This document shows, piece by piece, positions 52,402 through 60,529 of a DNA stretch of 64,000 bases. The stretch spans positions 310,001-374,000 of the forward strand of contig NZ_SNWQ01000006.1 of NCBI RefSeq assembly GCF_004361855.1. The letters run 5' to 3'. The stretch is from Kribbella caucasensis (GTDB taxonomy: Bacteria; Actinomycetota; Actinomycetes; Propionibacteriales; Kribbellaceae). The first letter of the stretch is position 1; each line of letters begins with the position of its first letter. Under the pieces are notes generated by a model, which searched no databases, was not told the origin of the DNA, and saw only the letters and a list, made by a program, of their open reading frames with translations. Both the position numbers and the translations under genes were made by a program.

Positions 52402-53702
52402 TCCGAACTCCTCTCGTTGCGGGCGATCGCGGCGTCGGCGAGCCGGCGTACCTCGTCGATCGCCGGAGCGGGGTCCTTCTCGCCGAGCCAGCAGAGGTCG
52501 CGCTGCTGGTTGTAGGCGAGGCTGATCTCGGGGAACCCGGTCAGCCGGGTGTCGGTGGCGAGCTTCTGTTCCTTGGTGAGGACCACCTTGTTGAAGGAGT
52601 CGACGTCGAAGAACTTGTCCGGCTCCTTGCCGAGCATTCCGGTGATCACCTGGTCGTCGGTGACGTTGCCGAGGGTGGGCAGCTTGCCGCCCTTGAGCAT
52701 CGGCGCGGACCCTTCGGTCAGCCAGAACTTCACGAACTCCCAGGCCGCGTCGGCCTTCGGCGACTTCGGGTTGACCATCACGAAGTTGCTGTAGGCGCCG
52801 CCGTTCCAGTCGTTGCCGTCTACGGTCGGCGGTGGTGCGAACGACACCTTGAAGTCGTGTGGGTACTTCTTCGCGTCGTACAGGTAGCGAAGGTTGAACG
52901 GCGCCGTCGACCAGAGGTGGAACTCAGCCTTGAGGAAGGAGTTCTGCTGGTACGCGTTCAGGTGCCGCGACAACACCTCGCTCCACGGGAACACAGAACC
53001 CTCGGCGATCATCTCGCGGCCGAGCCGGAACCCCTGTTCGAAGTGGGGATTCCCGAAGTTCGACTTGTCGCCGTCGTACCAGTAGTTCGGCCCGAGGGCG
53101 ATCCGGGCGAGGTCGGGGATCGTGTACGCGCCGATCGTGCTGTGTGTGGTCAGCCGTTTGGCCGTCGCACGATAGTCCTCGATCGTCCAGCTTTGCGGGA
53201 GTTCCACGCCAGCCTGTTGGCGGAGCTTCTCGTTGAAGAGGACGAAGAACGGCTCCCGGGCGGTGGCGAGTGCCTTGACCCGCCCGTTGTCGAGGTACGC
53301 GCGCGGCTGGTCGGTGTCGAGGAAGACCTGCAGGTCGGGATCCGCCCGCACCCGCTCGGTCAGGTCCGCCGCCAGTCCGGACCCGGCCCGCAACGCCAGA
53401 TTGGCCTGCGCGTAGGTGAAGTACACGTCGATGTCGAGCCCACCCTGCAGCGCGGTATCCAGCTTCAGGTTGCCCCGCTCGTCGTTCACGAACCGCGTGT
53501 AGTTCACCTTGTACTGCGGGAACTTCTTCTCAAACGCCTCCACCACAGCCTGTGGCCCCGAAGCCGCCGGCACCCCACCCCAAACCTGCAACACACTCGA
53601 CTTGCCCCCACCCCCACCCGAACACCCCGGCACCACAGCCGCGGCCCCCACCGCACCCAGCCCGGCGAGCACCTCCCGCCGTGAAAATCCTTTACGCCTC
53701 AC
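52398..53702 (-). CDS. sugar-binding lipoprotein with Tat signal
   Basis: 434 residues from the GTG at 53702 (GGGAGGTGGAG upstream). The N-terminus combines a twin-arginine motif (SRREVL at about 7-12) with a lipobox ending VVPGC, then a Gly-rich linker. The mature domain is a family 1 solute-binding protein (FEKKFPQYKVNYTRF, NEKLRQQAGVELPQSWTIED, GAYSNFVMVN). It is the first gene of the operon binding protein-permease-permease-unknown-RpiR-FAD oxidoreductase. Confidence 0.88.
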   Translation of the reverse strand: MRRKGFSRREVLAGLGAVGAAAVVPGCSGGGGGKSSVLQVWGGVPAASGPQAVVEAFEKKFPQYKVNYTRFVNDERGNLKLDTALQGGLDIDVYFTYAQANLALRAGSGLAADLTERVRADPDLQVFLDTDQPRAYLDNGRVKALATAREPFFVLFNEKLRQQAGVELPQSWTIEDYRATAKRLTTHSTIGAYTIPDLARIALGPNYWYDGDKSNFGNPHFEQGFRLGREMIAEGSVFPWSEVLSRHLNAYQQNSFLKAEFHLWSTAPFNLRYLYDAKKYPHDFKVSFAPPPTVDGNDWNGGAYSNFVMVNPKSPKADAAWEFVKFWLTEGSAPMLKGGKLPTLGNVTDDQVITGMLGKEPDKFFDVDSFNKVVLTKEQKLATDTRLTGFPEISLAYNQQRDLCWLGEKDPAPAIDEVRRLADAAIARNERSSE

Positions 53703-53777
53703 ACTCCACCTCCCGCCGAATTTCGCAAAAGATTAGCGAGGTTGGAGTGCTTTGCCTAGTCCTGGTGCAAATTCTTT
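53703..53777 (-). promoter_or_regulatory. AT-rich upstream region of the second importer operon
   Basis: 75 bases between the PhoD gene stop and the binding-protein start. On the minus strand it holds GAAAAGAATTTGC and CTTTTGCGAAATTC, two AT-rich motifs with GAAA/TTTC character unusual for this GC-rich DNA. RpiR/MurR regulators bind GAAA-TTTC type palindromes, so an operator here is plausible. No clean promoter is assigned. Confidence 0.35.
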
Positions 53778-55340
53778 TCAGGACACGTCGGCAACCCCAG
53801 GTCGGCCCGCTTCGACCGTGACGCCCGCGCGGGTGATCACCGGGCCGCCTGGCACGGTCACCTGCGGTACGACGCGATAGTCGGTCCGCCATCCGTTTTG
53901 CGTCACCACGCAGCGTTGGTAACCGCGCTGGCTGTTGTGGAAGCGCATGTGCGGGTTCTCCGCAAGCCAGGTGATCCCGAGGCTGTCCATGTCGACCCCG
54001 TTGCCGCCCGAGCTGATCGACGTACCGAGGAACTCCGTGCCGACGGTTCGCGACGACGGATCGGCGAAGTTCAGCTTGAGGTCCGCGGCCACGCTTCGGT
54101 GAGCGTCGCCGGTGATCATCACGAAGTTGTCCACCTTGCGCTCGACCACACCGTCGAACAGGCGCTGCCGGGCGGCGGCGTACCCGTCCCAGGGGTCCAT
54201 CCCGTAGCGCTCCGACGGACCCGCGTCGTGGTCGGCCTCGAACGCGAAGACCTGGTTGCCGAGCACGTTCCAGCGGGCGGACGAACGGCCCAGTCCGTCG
54301 AGCAGCCACTTCTCCTGCTCGGCGCCGAGCATCGTCCTGGCCGGGTCCCAGCGGCCGTCGCAGTCCTGGGCGCACTGCTCCAGTTGGTCCGAGCGGAACC
54401 GGCGGGTGTCGAGCACGTTCAGCTGGAGTAGGTTGCCGAAGGTCAGGCGGCGGTACACCTGCATCTCGGGTCCGCGCGGCATCGACGTACGGCGTAGCGG
54501 CAGGTTCTCGTAGTACGCCCGGTACGCCGCGGCCCGGCGCTGCCGGAACACGGCCGGGTCCTGATCCGGCTCGGTGTCGAGCTGCGAGATGTCGCCGGCC
54601 CAGTTGTTCTCGACGTCGTGGTCGTCGGGCGCGACCACCCAGGGCGCGGCGGCATGTGCGGCCCGCAGGTCGGGATCGGACTTGTACTGGCCGTACCGGA
54701 CTCGGTAGTCGGCCAGGCTGAACACCTCGGTGGTGGGGATGTGCGCCCGGCCGATCGTGCCCTGACCGCCGCCTTCGTAGATGTAGTCGCCGAGGTGCAC
54801 GACCAGGTCGAGGTCTTCGTCGGCCATGTGCCGATAGGCGGTGAAGAAGCCCTCGGGGTACGCCTGGCAGCTCGCGAAGGCGAAGGTCAGCTCCTTCAAC
54901 CAGCTGTACGGCGCCGGCGCGGTACGAGTGCGGCCGACCGGACTGACCTGGTCGCCGACGATGAAGCGGTACCAGTACTCACGGTCCGGCCGAAGCCCAT
55001 GCACCTCTACGTGGACCGAATGCGCCCACTCCGGGACTGCATGCTCCACGCCACGACGGACGATCCTGCTGAAGCGCGGGTCTTCGGCGACCTCCCACTT
55101 CACCAGGAAGAGTCTGGCAGGCATGCCGCCGTACCCGTCCGGCGCGACCGGCTCCGGAGCCAGCCGGGTCCACAACACGACACCGTCCGGCTGCGGGTCA
55201 CCGGATGCGACCCCCAACGTGAACAGCTCGCCGAGGCGTGAGGTCGCCTTGGCCTCCGGGACAAGGGTGCCGGCAACGGCCGCGGCGCCGGCCAAAGTCA
55301 AGAAGTGACGACGGCCAAGGTGGGCGGGCAACTCTGGCAT
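53778..55340 (-). CDS. phoD: PhoD-type alkaline phosphatase, Tat-exported
   Basis: 520 residues from the ATG at 55340 (GGAGGA upstream). Tat signal GRRHFLTLAG near residues 8-17. The PhoD family is recognisable by FTLGVASGDPQPDGVVLWTRL (about 38-58), HLGDYIYEGG (about 182-191), APDDHDVENNWAGD (about 240-253) and ITGDAHRS (about 415-422), which supply the Fe/Ca ligands. It is a secreted phosphodiesterase/monoesterase for phosphate scavenging. It is encoded 86 bases after murB on the same strand but is probably separate in function. Confidence 0.92.
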   Translation of the reverse strand: MPELPAHLGRRHFLTLAGAAAVAGTLVPEAKATSRLGELFTLGVASGDPQPDGVVLWTRLAPEPVAPDGYGGMPARLFLVKWEVAEDPRFSRIVRRGVEHAVPEWAHSVHVEVHGLRPDREYWYRFIVGDQVSPVGRTRTAPAPYSWLKELTFAFASCQAYPEGFFTAYRHMADEDLDLVVHLGDYIYEGGGQGTIGRAHIPTTEVFSLADYRVRYGQYKSDPDLRAAHAAAPWVVAPDDHDVENNWAGDISQLDTEPDQDPAVFRQRRAAAYRAYYENLPLRRTSMPRGPEMQVYRRLTFGNLLQLNVLDTRRFRSDQLEQCAQDCDGRWDPARTMLGAEQEKWLLDGLGRSSARWNVLGNQVFAFEADHDAGPSERYGMDPWDGYAAARQRLFDGVVERKVDNFVMITGDAHRSVAADLKLNFADPSSRTVGTEFLGTSISSGGNGVDMDSLGITWLAENPHMRFHNSQRGYQRCVVTQNGWRTDYRVVPQVTVPGGPVITRAGVTVEAGRPGVADVS

Positions 55341-55426
55341 GAATCCTCCAGCAACAGGTCGGAAGCCGTAAGTCACTCACAACTAACGGACCTGGAGCCG
55401 AAGAACAAGAGAACGCGAGGTTGCGG

Positions 55427-56458
55427 TCAGAGACTGCAGTTCACCAGGACGGGTTCGTTGACCAGGGTGATGCCGAAGCCCTGGTGAACCTGGGCGCGGA
55501 TGTGGGCGGCCAGGCCGAGGATCTCCTTCGCGGTGGCGGTGCCTCGATTGGTGAGGGCCAGGGTGTGCTTGGTGGAGACCGAGGCGGCCCCGATCGCGAA
55601 GCCCTTCGGGACGCCGGCGTGCTCGATCAGCCAGGCGGCGCTGGTCTTCACCCGACCGTCGGGTTGCGGCCATTGCGGCGCACCAGCCGGTACTTCGGCC
55701 GGGGTGTCCAGGATCGGGTTGGTGAAGAAGGACCCCGCCGACCAGGTGTCGTGGTCCGCCTCGTCGAGCACCATGCCCTTGCTCCGGCGCAACCCGAGCA
55801 CCGCTTCCCGGACGTCCGTCATCGGAGCCCGCGAGCCCGGTTCGACCCCGAGGACGCGCGCGAGTTCGGCGTACTCGATCGGCGCGGACAGAGCCCCGAG
55901 CTTCAGCTGGAAGGCAACCTCGAGGACGACGTACCGCGACGGGTCGGCCTTGAAACGCGAGTTGCGGTACGTGAACCCACAGTCGGCGGCGAAGATGGTC
56001 CGGACCGCGTTGTCGACCCGATCCCAGACCCGGACCGACGCGATCGTCTCGGCCACCTCGTGACCGTATGCGCCGACGTTCTGGATCGGCGTGGATCCAG
56101 CCAGGCCCGGGATGCCGGACATCGACTCCAGACCGCTCCACTCCTCGGCGATCGCCCGCTGAACCACCACGTCCCAGTCCTCGCCGGCCTGGATGTGGAC
56201 CATCGCGCCCGAGCACATGTCCGCATCGACCCGGATCCCGCGGGTGGCGATCTTGATCACCGTGCCGCGGAACCCCTCGTCGCCGATCACCACGTTGCTG
56301 CCGCCGCTCAGCAGCAGCACCGGCTGCTCAGCGGCGTCGGCCGAACGGACCGCCTCGATCAGGTCCGCCTCGGTGGTCACCTCGACCAGCTTGTCCGCCG
56401 GACCGCCGATCCGGAGCGTGGTCAGGCCGGCCAGCCGTACGTCGGTGCTTGTACTCAC
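55427..56458 (-). CDS. murB: UDP-N-acetylenolpyruvoylglucosamine reductase
   Basis: 343 residues. FAD-binding segments LRIGGPADKL (about 16-25) and LLSGGSNVVI (about 53-62), then SGIPGLAGSTPIQNVGAYG (about 114-132) and the catalytic FTYRNSRFK (about 165-173), with Glu and the AAWLIEHAGV segment near the end. MurB reduces UDP-GlcNAc-enolpyruvate to UDP-MurNAc with NADPH in peptidoglycan synthesis. It is linked by four-base overlap to the MaoC pair, as in other actinobacteria. Confidence 0.96.
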   Translation of the reverse strand: MSTSTDVRLAGLTTLRIGGPADKLVEVTTEADLIEAVRSADAAEQPVLLLSGGSNVVIGDEGFRGTVIKIATRGIRVDADMCSGAMVHIQAGEDWDVVVQRAIAEEWSGLESMSGIPGLAGSTPIQNVGAYGHEVAETIASVRVWDRVDNAVRTIFAADCGFTYRNSRFKADPSRYVVLEVAFQLKLGALSAPIEYAELARVLGVEPGSRAPMTDVREAVLGLRRSKGMVLDEADHDTWSAGSFFTNPILDTPAEVPAGAPQWPQPDGRVKTSAAWLIEHAGVPKGFAIGAASVSTKHTLALTNRGTATAKEILGLAAHIRAQVHQGFGITLVNEPVLVNCSL

Positions 56459-56862
56459 GGGACGCGCACGACCGCTCTGGCCCGGCCGAGCACCTTCTCC
56501 TCACCGGCGACCGCGGTGATGTCGATCTCGGCGAGGCCGTCCGCGACCTTGTCCACCTTGGCCGAGAAGGTCACGCTCACGCCCTTGTCGTCGTCCGGAA
56601 CCACGACCGGCTTGGTGAACCGTACGCCGTACTCGACCAGGTCAGCGGGATCTTCCAGCCAATCGGTCACCACCCGAGCGGCCGACGCCATCGTCAGCAT
56701 GCCGTGCGCGATCACACCGGGCAGGCCGAGGGACGCGGCCATCCGGTCACTCCAGTGGATCGGGTTGAAGTCGCCACTCGCCCCGGCGTACCGGACCAGG
56801 TCCTCGCGCCGGAACGTGACGGTCAGCGACGGCAGTTCGGTACCGACCTCTACGGCGCTCAT
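56455..56862 (-). CDS. hadB: MaoC-like dehydratase, HadB type
   Basis: 135 residues, hot-dog fold. The hydratase-2 motif is present as YAGASGDFNPIHWSD (about 26-40), with catalytic Asp and His, followed by GVIAHGMLTMASAARVV. HadB is the catalytic partner in the (3R)-hydroxyacyl-ACP dehydratase of mycobacterial FAS-II. The neighbouring hadA-like gene overlaps by four bases. Here the pair may dehydrate other 3-hydroxyacyl thioesters. Confidence 0.88.
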   Translation of the reverse strand: MSAVEVGTELPSLTVTFRREDLVRYAGASGDFNPIHWSDRMAASLGLPGVIAHGMLTMASAARVVTDWLEDPADLVEYGVRFTKPVVVPDDDKGVSVTFSAKVDKVADGLAEIDITAVAGEEKVLGRARAVVRVP

Positions 56863-57281
56863 CCGTCCGCCCGGTTGTGCGTGATGGTCGAGGTGGAGGT
56901 GGCGATCGGCTCGCCGGCCACGGTCGTGAGAGCGGTCTCGTACATGATCACCTCGACGTCACCGGCCTTGCGGACGGTGGTGATGGTCGCGGTCGCGGCG
57001 ATGTCGTCGCCGGCCTTGATCGGGCGGGTGTAGCTGAACTTCTGCGCGCCGTGCACGATCCGGTCCAGCCGCAGGCCGAGCTCCCCGTCCTCCAGCAACT
57101 GGTCGAGCGCCTTGCTGCCGACCATGAACGCGAACGTGGGCGGCGCGATCGCGTCATCACCCCGGTACGCCGGGTTGGCGTCCCCGATCGCGTCGGCGAA
57201 CTCCCGGATCTTCTCCCGGCCGACCTGGTAGGACTCGGCCGCCGAGTAGCTCCGGCCGACCATCGTGGCGTCGATCGTCAT
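56859..57281 (-). CDS. hadA: MaoC-like N-terminal dehydratase domain protein, HadA type
   Basis: 140 residues from the ATG at 57281; the frame extends upstream but the family start is near here. The FAS1_DH/MaoC N-terminal type shows GRSYSAAESYQVGREKIREFADAIGD, then APPTFAFMVG and HGAQKFSYTRPIKAGD. HadA is the scaffold subunit that binds the acyl chain beside HadB. Gene order rpmG-hadA-hadB matches the rpmG-hadABC region of other actinobacteria. Confidence 0.88.
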   Translation of the reverse strand: MTIDATMVGRSYSAAESYQVGREKIREFADAIGDANPAYRGDDAIAPPTFAFMVGSKALDQLLEDGELGLRLDRIVHGAQKFSYTRPIKAGDDIAATATITTVRKAGDVEVIMYETALTTVAGEPIATSTSTITHNRADG

Positions 57282-57360
57282 ATCCGGTAACCCTACTGGC
57301 AGACTGTTGGCCCGAGTGCCGCCACCCACTCCGCTGAGACCGATCGGGAAGGTAGGACGT

Positions 57361-58119
57361 GTGACGGCAGGACGTGTTGCTGTGGCCTCGTTGGCCCGGT
57401 ACGCCCCACGCTACAAACTGGAGATCGGCGAACCCGCCGGCAACGAGTGGCTCCGGGCGGACCGCATCCTGGAGGCGGACGGCCCGGAACTGACCGAGCT
57501 CCTCAAGCGCGACCACGACGCCGCCGGCCACACCTCGGCGCACGCGAACGCACTCAGCCTGATGTCGTTCTACGCCGGCCGCGCCCCCGCGACCGCGCTG
57601 CTCCTGTGGGCCCTCGAAGGCCGGGTCCTCGACATCCGCCCGCAGAACCTCTGGGTCCGCCCGCACGACGGCCACGGCATCGCCGCTGTCGCGATCCGCT
57701 CCGCCCGATTCCTCCCCGGCGGCCTGCAAACCCTGTACGACGTGGTGCTGACGCAGCACCTGCTCCCCCTGTCGGCCGAACTCCACCGCCGCACCCGGGC
57801 CGGACTCCGCCAACTCCACGGCGGCGTCGCAGCCGGATGCGCGATGGCCTTCTGCGCCGCCACCCGCGAAACCGAAACCGTCCCGCCCGCCTACCTCCTG
57901 GAACGCTGGCAGACCTTCGTCGCCAACGCCCCCGCCGAACTGGCCCGCCTCGGCGACGTCGAACCCGCCGCCGGCAAACTCGTCTACCTCCGCAACACCT
58001 GCTGCCTCTACTACACCAGCACCGCCGCCCCCGGCACCCTCTGCGGCTCCTGCTGCCTAACCCCCCGCCCCACCCGCCTCGCCGCCTACAACACCGGCCG
58101 CCCCATCCTCACAGTTTGA
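57361..58119 (+). CDS. FhuF-type (2Fe-2S)-binding protein, ferric iron reductase-like
   Basis: 252 residues from the GTG at 57361 (GGAAGG upstream). The C-terminus carries Cys-Cys followed by ten residues, then Cys-x-x-Cys-Cys (about 222-238: CCLYYTSTAAPGTLCGSCC), the iron-sulfur signature of the FhuF C-terminal domain. FhuF-like proteins reduce ferric siderophores in the cytosol. Codon use becomes very C-rich toward the end. It is divergent from hadA and has no siderophore genes beside it. Confidence 0.78.
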   Translation: MTAGRVAVASLARYAPRYKLEIGEPAGNEWLRADRILEADGPELTELLKRDHDAAGHTSAHANALSLMSFYAGRAPATALLLWALEGRVLDIRPQNLWVRPHDGHGIAAVAIRSARFLPGGLQTLYDVVLTQHLLPLSAELHRRTRAGLRQLHGGVAAGCAMAFCAATRETETVPPAYLLERWQTFVANAPAELARLGDVEPAAGKLVYLRNTCCLYYTSTAAPGTLCGSCCLTPRPTRLAAYNTGRPILTV

Positions 58120-58145
58120 GAACTGTCTGTGACGGTCTGTATAAC
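58116..58145 (+). promoter_or_regulatory. candidate promoter of the NYN-domain gene
   Basis: TTGAGA (58116-58121) and TATAAC (58140-58145) with an 18-base spacer, starting at the stop codon of the FhuF-type gene. This is one of the best sigma70-like matches in the window. It would give a leader of about 140 bases before the NYN gene. Confidence 0.55.
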
Positions 58146-58185
58146 TAAACGTCACAAGAAGAGTCGCCGGGGGAAAGAAAAAAAC

Positions 58186-58203
58186 GGCCCCCTTGCGGGG
58201 GCC
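58186..58203 (-). terminator. hairpin with T-tract on the minus strand
   Basis: GGCCCCC-ttgc-GGGGGCC, a perfect seven-base-pair stem. On the minus strand it is followed by G and then eight T, so it looks like a leftward terminator, yet no minus-strand gene lies directly to its right. On the plus strand it would be a leader hairpin of the NYN transcript. Confidence 0.6.
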
Positions 58204-58250
58204 ATTCCAGCCGGCCGAACCGGCATCGAGCACAACGATGTTAACACACA

Positions 58251-58267
58251 CCGTGTCCGTGACACGG
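58251..58267. promoter_or_regulatory. palindrome upstream of the NYN-domain gene
   Basis: CCGTGTC-CGT-GACACGG, a perfect seven-base inverted repeat 22 bases upstream of the NYN start. GTGACACGGTCTATCG echoes GTGACGGTCTGTATA within the candidate promoter at 58128-58143, so a regulator could bind both. Confidence 0.45.
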
Positions 58268-58289
58268 TCTATCGACGGGGGATCCGCCC

Positions 58290-58934
58290 ATGGCATCCGT
58301 GGCCGCGTACATCGACGGCTTCAACCTGTACTACGGCATGAAGAGCAAGTTTGCCCGCAAGTACTTCTGGCTGGATGTCGTCGAACTGGTCCGACGGCTC
58401 CGTCCGGATGATGAGGTCGTGGCGGTCCGGTACTACACAGCTCTGGTGAAGGGTGAGCCGGACGCAGCGTTCCGGCAGAAGCACTACCTGGAGACCCTCA
58501 AGGCGCACTGCGGCCCACTGCTCGACATACAGGTCGGCTGGTTCAAGCCGAAGAAGCTTGCTCCGTGCAAACAGTGCAAGGAGGACTGGCTCTGTGGGTG
58601 TCCCCGCAAGGTCCGGTCCTACGAGGAGAAGGAAACCGATGTCGCACTGGCAGCGGCGATGGTCGCGGACGCGGCTCGCGGCCTGGCGGACATCACCCTA
58701 CTCGTCAGCGCCGACTCGGATTTCGCACCCGCGATCCGCGCCCTGAAGGCAGTGCGCCCCGAGCAACACGTGATCCTCGCGATGCCACCAGGCAATCCCA
58801 AGCCGCACAAACGCTTCACCGACCTCGGGTCGTTCAGCATTAACGAAACCGCCTTGCGGCGTTCCCAGCTGCCTGAGGTCATCCACGACCCCAAGGTCCG
58901 GGCTGAACGCCGCCGCCCGGCGAAGTGGATCTGA
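58290..58934 (+). CDS. NYN-domain (PIN-like) RNase with inserted zinc-binding loop
   Basis: 214 residues. NYN/LabA-type motifs: AAYIDGFNLYYG (about 5-16, first catalytic Asp), KETDVALAAAMVADAARG (about 112-129, second Asp) and LLVSADSDFAPAI (about 135-147, Asp pair). Between the first two lies APCKQCKEDWLCGCPRK (about 91-107), with four Cys that can hold a metal ion and possibly RNA. The family cleaves RNA. It is encoded convergently with rpmG. Confidence 0.87.
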   Translation: MASVAAYIDGFNLYYGMKSKFARKYFWLDVVELVRRLRPDDEVVAVRYYTALVKGEPDAAFRQKHYLETLKAHCGPLLDIQVGWFKPKKLAPCKQCKEDWLCGCPRKVRSYEEKETDVALAAAMVADAARGLADITLLVSADSDFAPAIRALKAVRPEQHVILAMPPGNPKPHKRFTDLGSFSINETALRRSQLPEVIHDPKVRAERRRPAKWI

Positions 58935-58955
58935 AGTACGGGCGGCGGGCACAGC

Positions 58956-58985
58956 AAAAGGCCGCCTCGGGCGTCCGAAGCGGCC
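58956..58985 (-). terminator. terminator after rpmG
   Basis: GGCCGC and GCGGCC arms (58960-58965, 58980-58985) with an inner CGG/CCG pair; followed on the minus strand by TTTT (58959-58956). It ends the tRNA-rpmG transcript, 20 bases beyond the rpmG stop. Confidence 0.75.
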
Positions 58986-59004
58986 CTCGCGGAGAGTGCT
59001 GGGG

Positions 59005-59172
59005 TCAGCGGGTTTCGCGGTGGTCGGTGTGGTCGTTGCAGCGGGCGCAGTACTTCTTCAGCTCAAGACGATCCGGGTCGTTGCGCCGGTTCTTCTTGGT
59101 GATGTAGTTGCGCTCCTTGCACACCGTGCACGCCAGCGTGATCTTCGGGCGGATGTCGGTTGCCTTGGCCAC
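59005..59172 (-). CDS. rpmG: 50S ribosomal protein L33 (zinc-binding form)
   Basis: 55 residues from the GTG at 59172; the protein begins [20 protein letters not shown]. Two CxxC pairs (CTVC at 15-18 and CARC at 42-45) show the zinc-containing C+ form. The central [16 protein letters not shown] is the L33 signature. The neighbouring hadA/hadB/murB to the left and tRNA-Met/tRNA-Thr to the right match the usual actinobacterial order. Confidence 0.95.
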   Translation of the reverse strand: MAKATDIRPKITLACTVCKERNYITKKNRRNDPDRLELKKYCARCNDHTDHRETR

Positions 59173-59230
59173 TGCTGCCTCTTCTTGTCAGGAGCGCCGG
59201 ATGCGCGCTCTCGTAGTGCTGATCGGTGGG

Positions 59231-59304
59231 TAGCGGGGGCGGGAGTCGAACCCGCGACACCACGATTATGAGCCGTGTGCTCTAACCACCTGAGCTACCC
59301 CGCC
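59231..59304 (-). tRNA. trnM: tRNA-Met (anticodon CAT)
   Basis: 74 bases on the minus strand: acceptor GGCGGGG/CCCCGCT (first pair G-T), D arm GCTC/GAGC, anticodon stem CACGG/TCGTG around loop CTCATAA (anticodon CAT), T arm GCGGG-TTCGACT-CCCGC, discriminator A. It lacks the three G-C pairs of an initiator. Location next to tRNA-Thr and rpmG supports elongator Met rather than the Ile-CAT type. Confidence 0.93.
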
Positions 59305-59354
59305 AGAGAGTCCGTCACCCCACCCGGCGAACCAGGTGGGACAGCGATTCTCAG

Positions 59355-59427
59355 AGCCCCTTTACGGAATCGAACCGTAGACCTTCTCCTTACCATGGAG
59401 ACGCTCTGCCGACTGAGCTAAAGGGGC
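59355..59427 (-). tRNA. trnT: tRNA-Thr (anticodon GGT)
   Basis: 73 bases on the minus strand: acceptor GCCCCTT/AAGGGGC, D arm GCTC/GAGC, anticodon stem TCTCC/GGAGA with loop ATGGTAA (anticodon GGT), T arm TACGG-TTCGATT-CCGTA, discriminator T. First gene of the tRNA-Thr, tRNA-Met, rpmG set. Confidence 0.96.
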
Positions 59428-59442
59428 GGGCCGAGGAGAGAG

Positions 59443-59471
59443 ATTACACGGTCCGCCGCCTCGATGTGAAA
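59443..59471 (-). promoter_or_regulatory. candidate promoter for tRNA-Thr-tRNA-Met-rpmG
   Basis: On the minus strand TTTCAC (59466-59471) and TGTAAT (59443-59448) are spaced by 17 bases and lie 16 bases before tRNA-Thr. The -10 match is good and the -35 weak. Confidence 0.45.
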
Positions 59472-59584
59472 TCGAGCCGACCGCACCCTGCGACCCCTCA
59501 GTCCGACCCGAGAAGCATACCGGTTCCCAAGGGTGCATCCGAACCAAATTCAAGCCCCACGCCACCGTCCCGGTCTGGCCAGAT

Positions 59585-60529
59585 TCACCCCAGTACGGCG
59601 TCGTCCGCGGCGAAATCGTCCGACGCATCCGCCGGCGGGTTCTCCAGATGCCAGCGGACGGAGCGGCGCAGGCTCTCGGCCGGGTCGACCGGGGCCCACC
59701 CGAGTACGGTCCGCGCCTTCCACGAATCCATCAACAGGTGCTGATCGATCGCACCCGTCAGCGCCAGATCAGCCGGCAGCAGGTCGTCCCGCACCCTCAC
59801 CAACTCCACATCAACCGCTTCCGCCGCCGCCAGGATCTGCTCCGCGAACAACCGGTACGGCGCCGTGACCGGCTCCACCACGTTGAACGCCTCCCCGCGG
59901 TGATCCCCCGCGAGCGCCAACGACACCGCGCCGGCGACGTCCCCGACGTACACGCGACTGAAGAGGAACTGCCCGGATCCGATCGGGATCCGCCGACGGC
60001 CCGCCCGCACCCGGCGCAGTACGAACTCGAACCGCCGCTGATAGTCGTGCTCGCCGTACACCGCCCCCAACCGCAACACGGTCGCTCCCCGCGGCAGGCA
60101 CCTCTCCTCCATCTCCAGGTTCTCGTACTGCCGCCCGTCCACGAACCGGCGCTCCCGTAGCGGCGAATCCTCGAACAACGGCAGTCCGTCGCTGGTCCAG
60201 TCGAAGTGCAGCCCGTCGTACGCCCGGTAGACGTCGCCGCTCGAGATCGCCACCAGCTTCACCTCCGCCCCGACAGCACCCAGTGCAGCATCAGCCGCAG
60301 CCGCGTTCATCCCCGACACATCCACCAGCGCCTCCGGGTCGAACGGCTTCACCGCAGCAGCCAGCGAAGGCCCGTCATGCCGATCGACGTGAGCATGCGC
60401 GGTCGGCGGGAGACCCTCCGGCTCATGCTCGCCGCGATGGACCACCAGCAACTCGTGACCCTCCGCGACCAACCGCTCGACCACTGCCCGCCCGATGAAC
60501 CGGGTCCCGCCCAAGATCGCAATCCGCAT
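59585..60529 (-). CDS. NAD-dependent epimerase/dehydratase (extended SDR)
   Basis: 314 residues. N-terminal Rossmann motif AILGGTRFIGRAVVERL (about 3-19) and a beta strand ending ELLVVHRGE. A Tyr-x-x-x-like element follows VDGRQYENLEME rather than the classical YxxxK, so catalysis is uncertain. C-terminal region WKARTVLGWAPVDPAESLRRSVRWHLE is typical of nucleotide-sugar epimerase-like proteins. It stands alone; the substrate is unknown. Confidence 0.82.
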   Translation of the reverse strand: MRIAILGGTRFIGRAVVERLVAEGHELLVVHRGEHEPEGLPPTAHAHVDRHDGPSLAAAVKPFDPEALVDVSGMNAAAADAALGAVGAEVKLVAISSGDVYRAYDGLHFDWTSDGLPLFEDSPLRERRFVDGRQYENLEMEERCLPRGATVLRLGAVYGEHDYQRRFEFVLRRVRAGRRRIPIGSGQFLFSRVYVGDVAGAVSLALAGDHRGEAFNVVEPVTAPYRLFAEQILAAAEAVDVELVRVRDDLLPADLALTGAIDQHLLMDSWKARTVLGWAPVDPAESLRRSVRWHLENPPADASDDFAADDAVLG

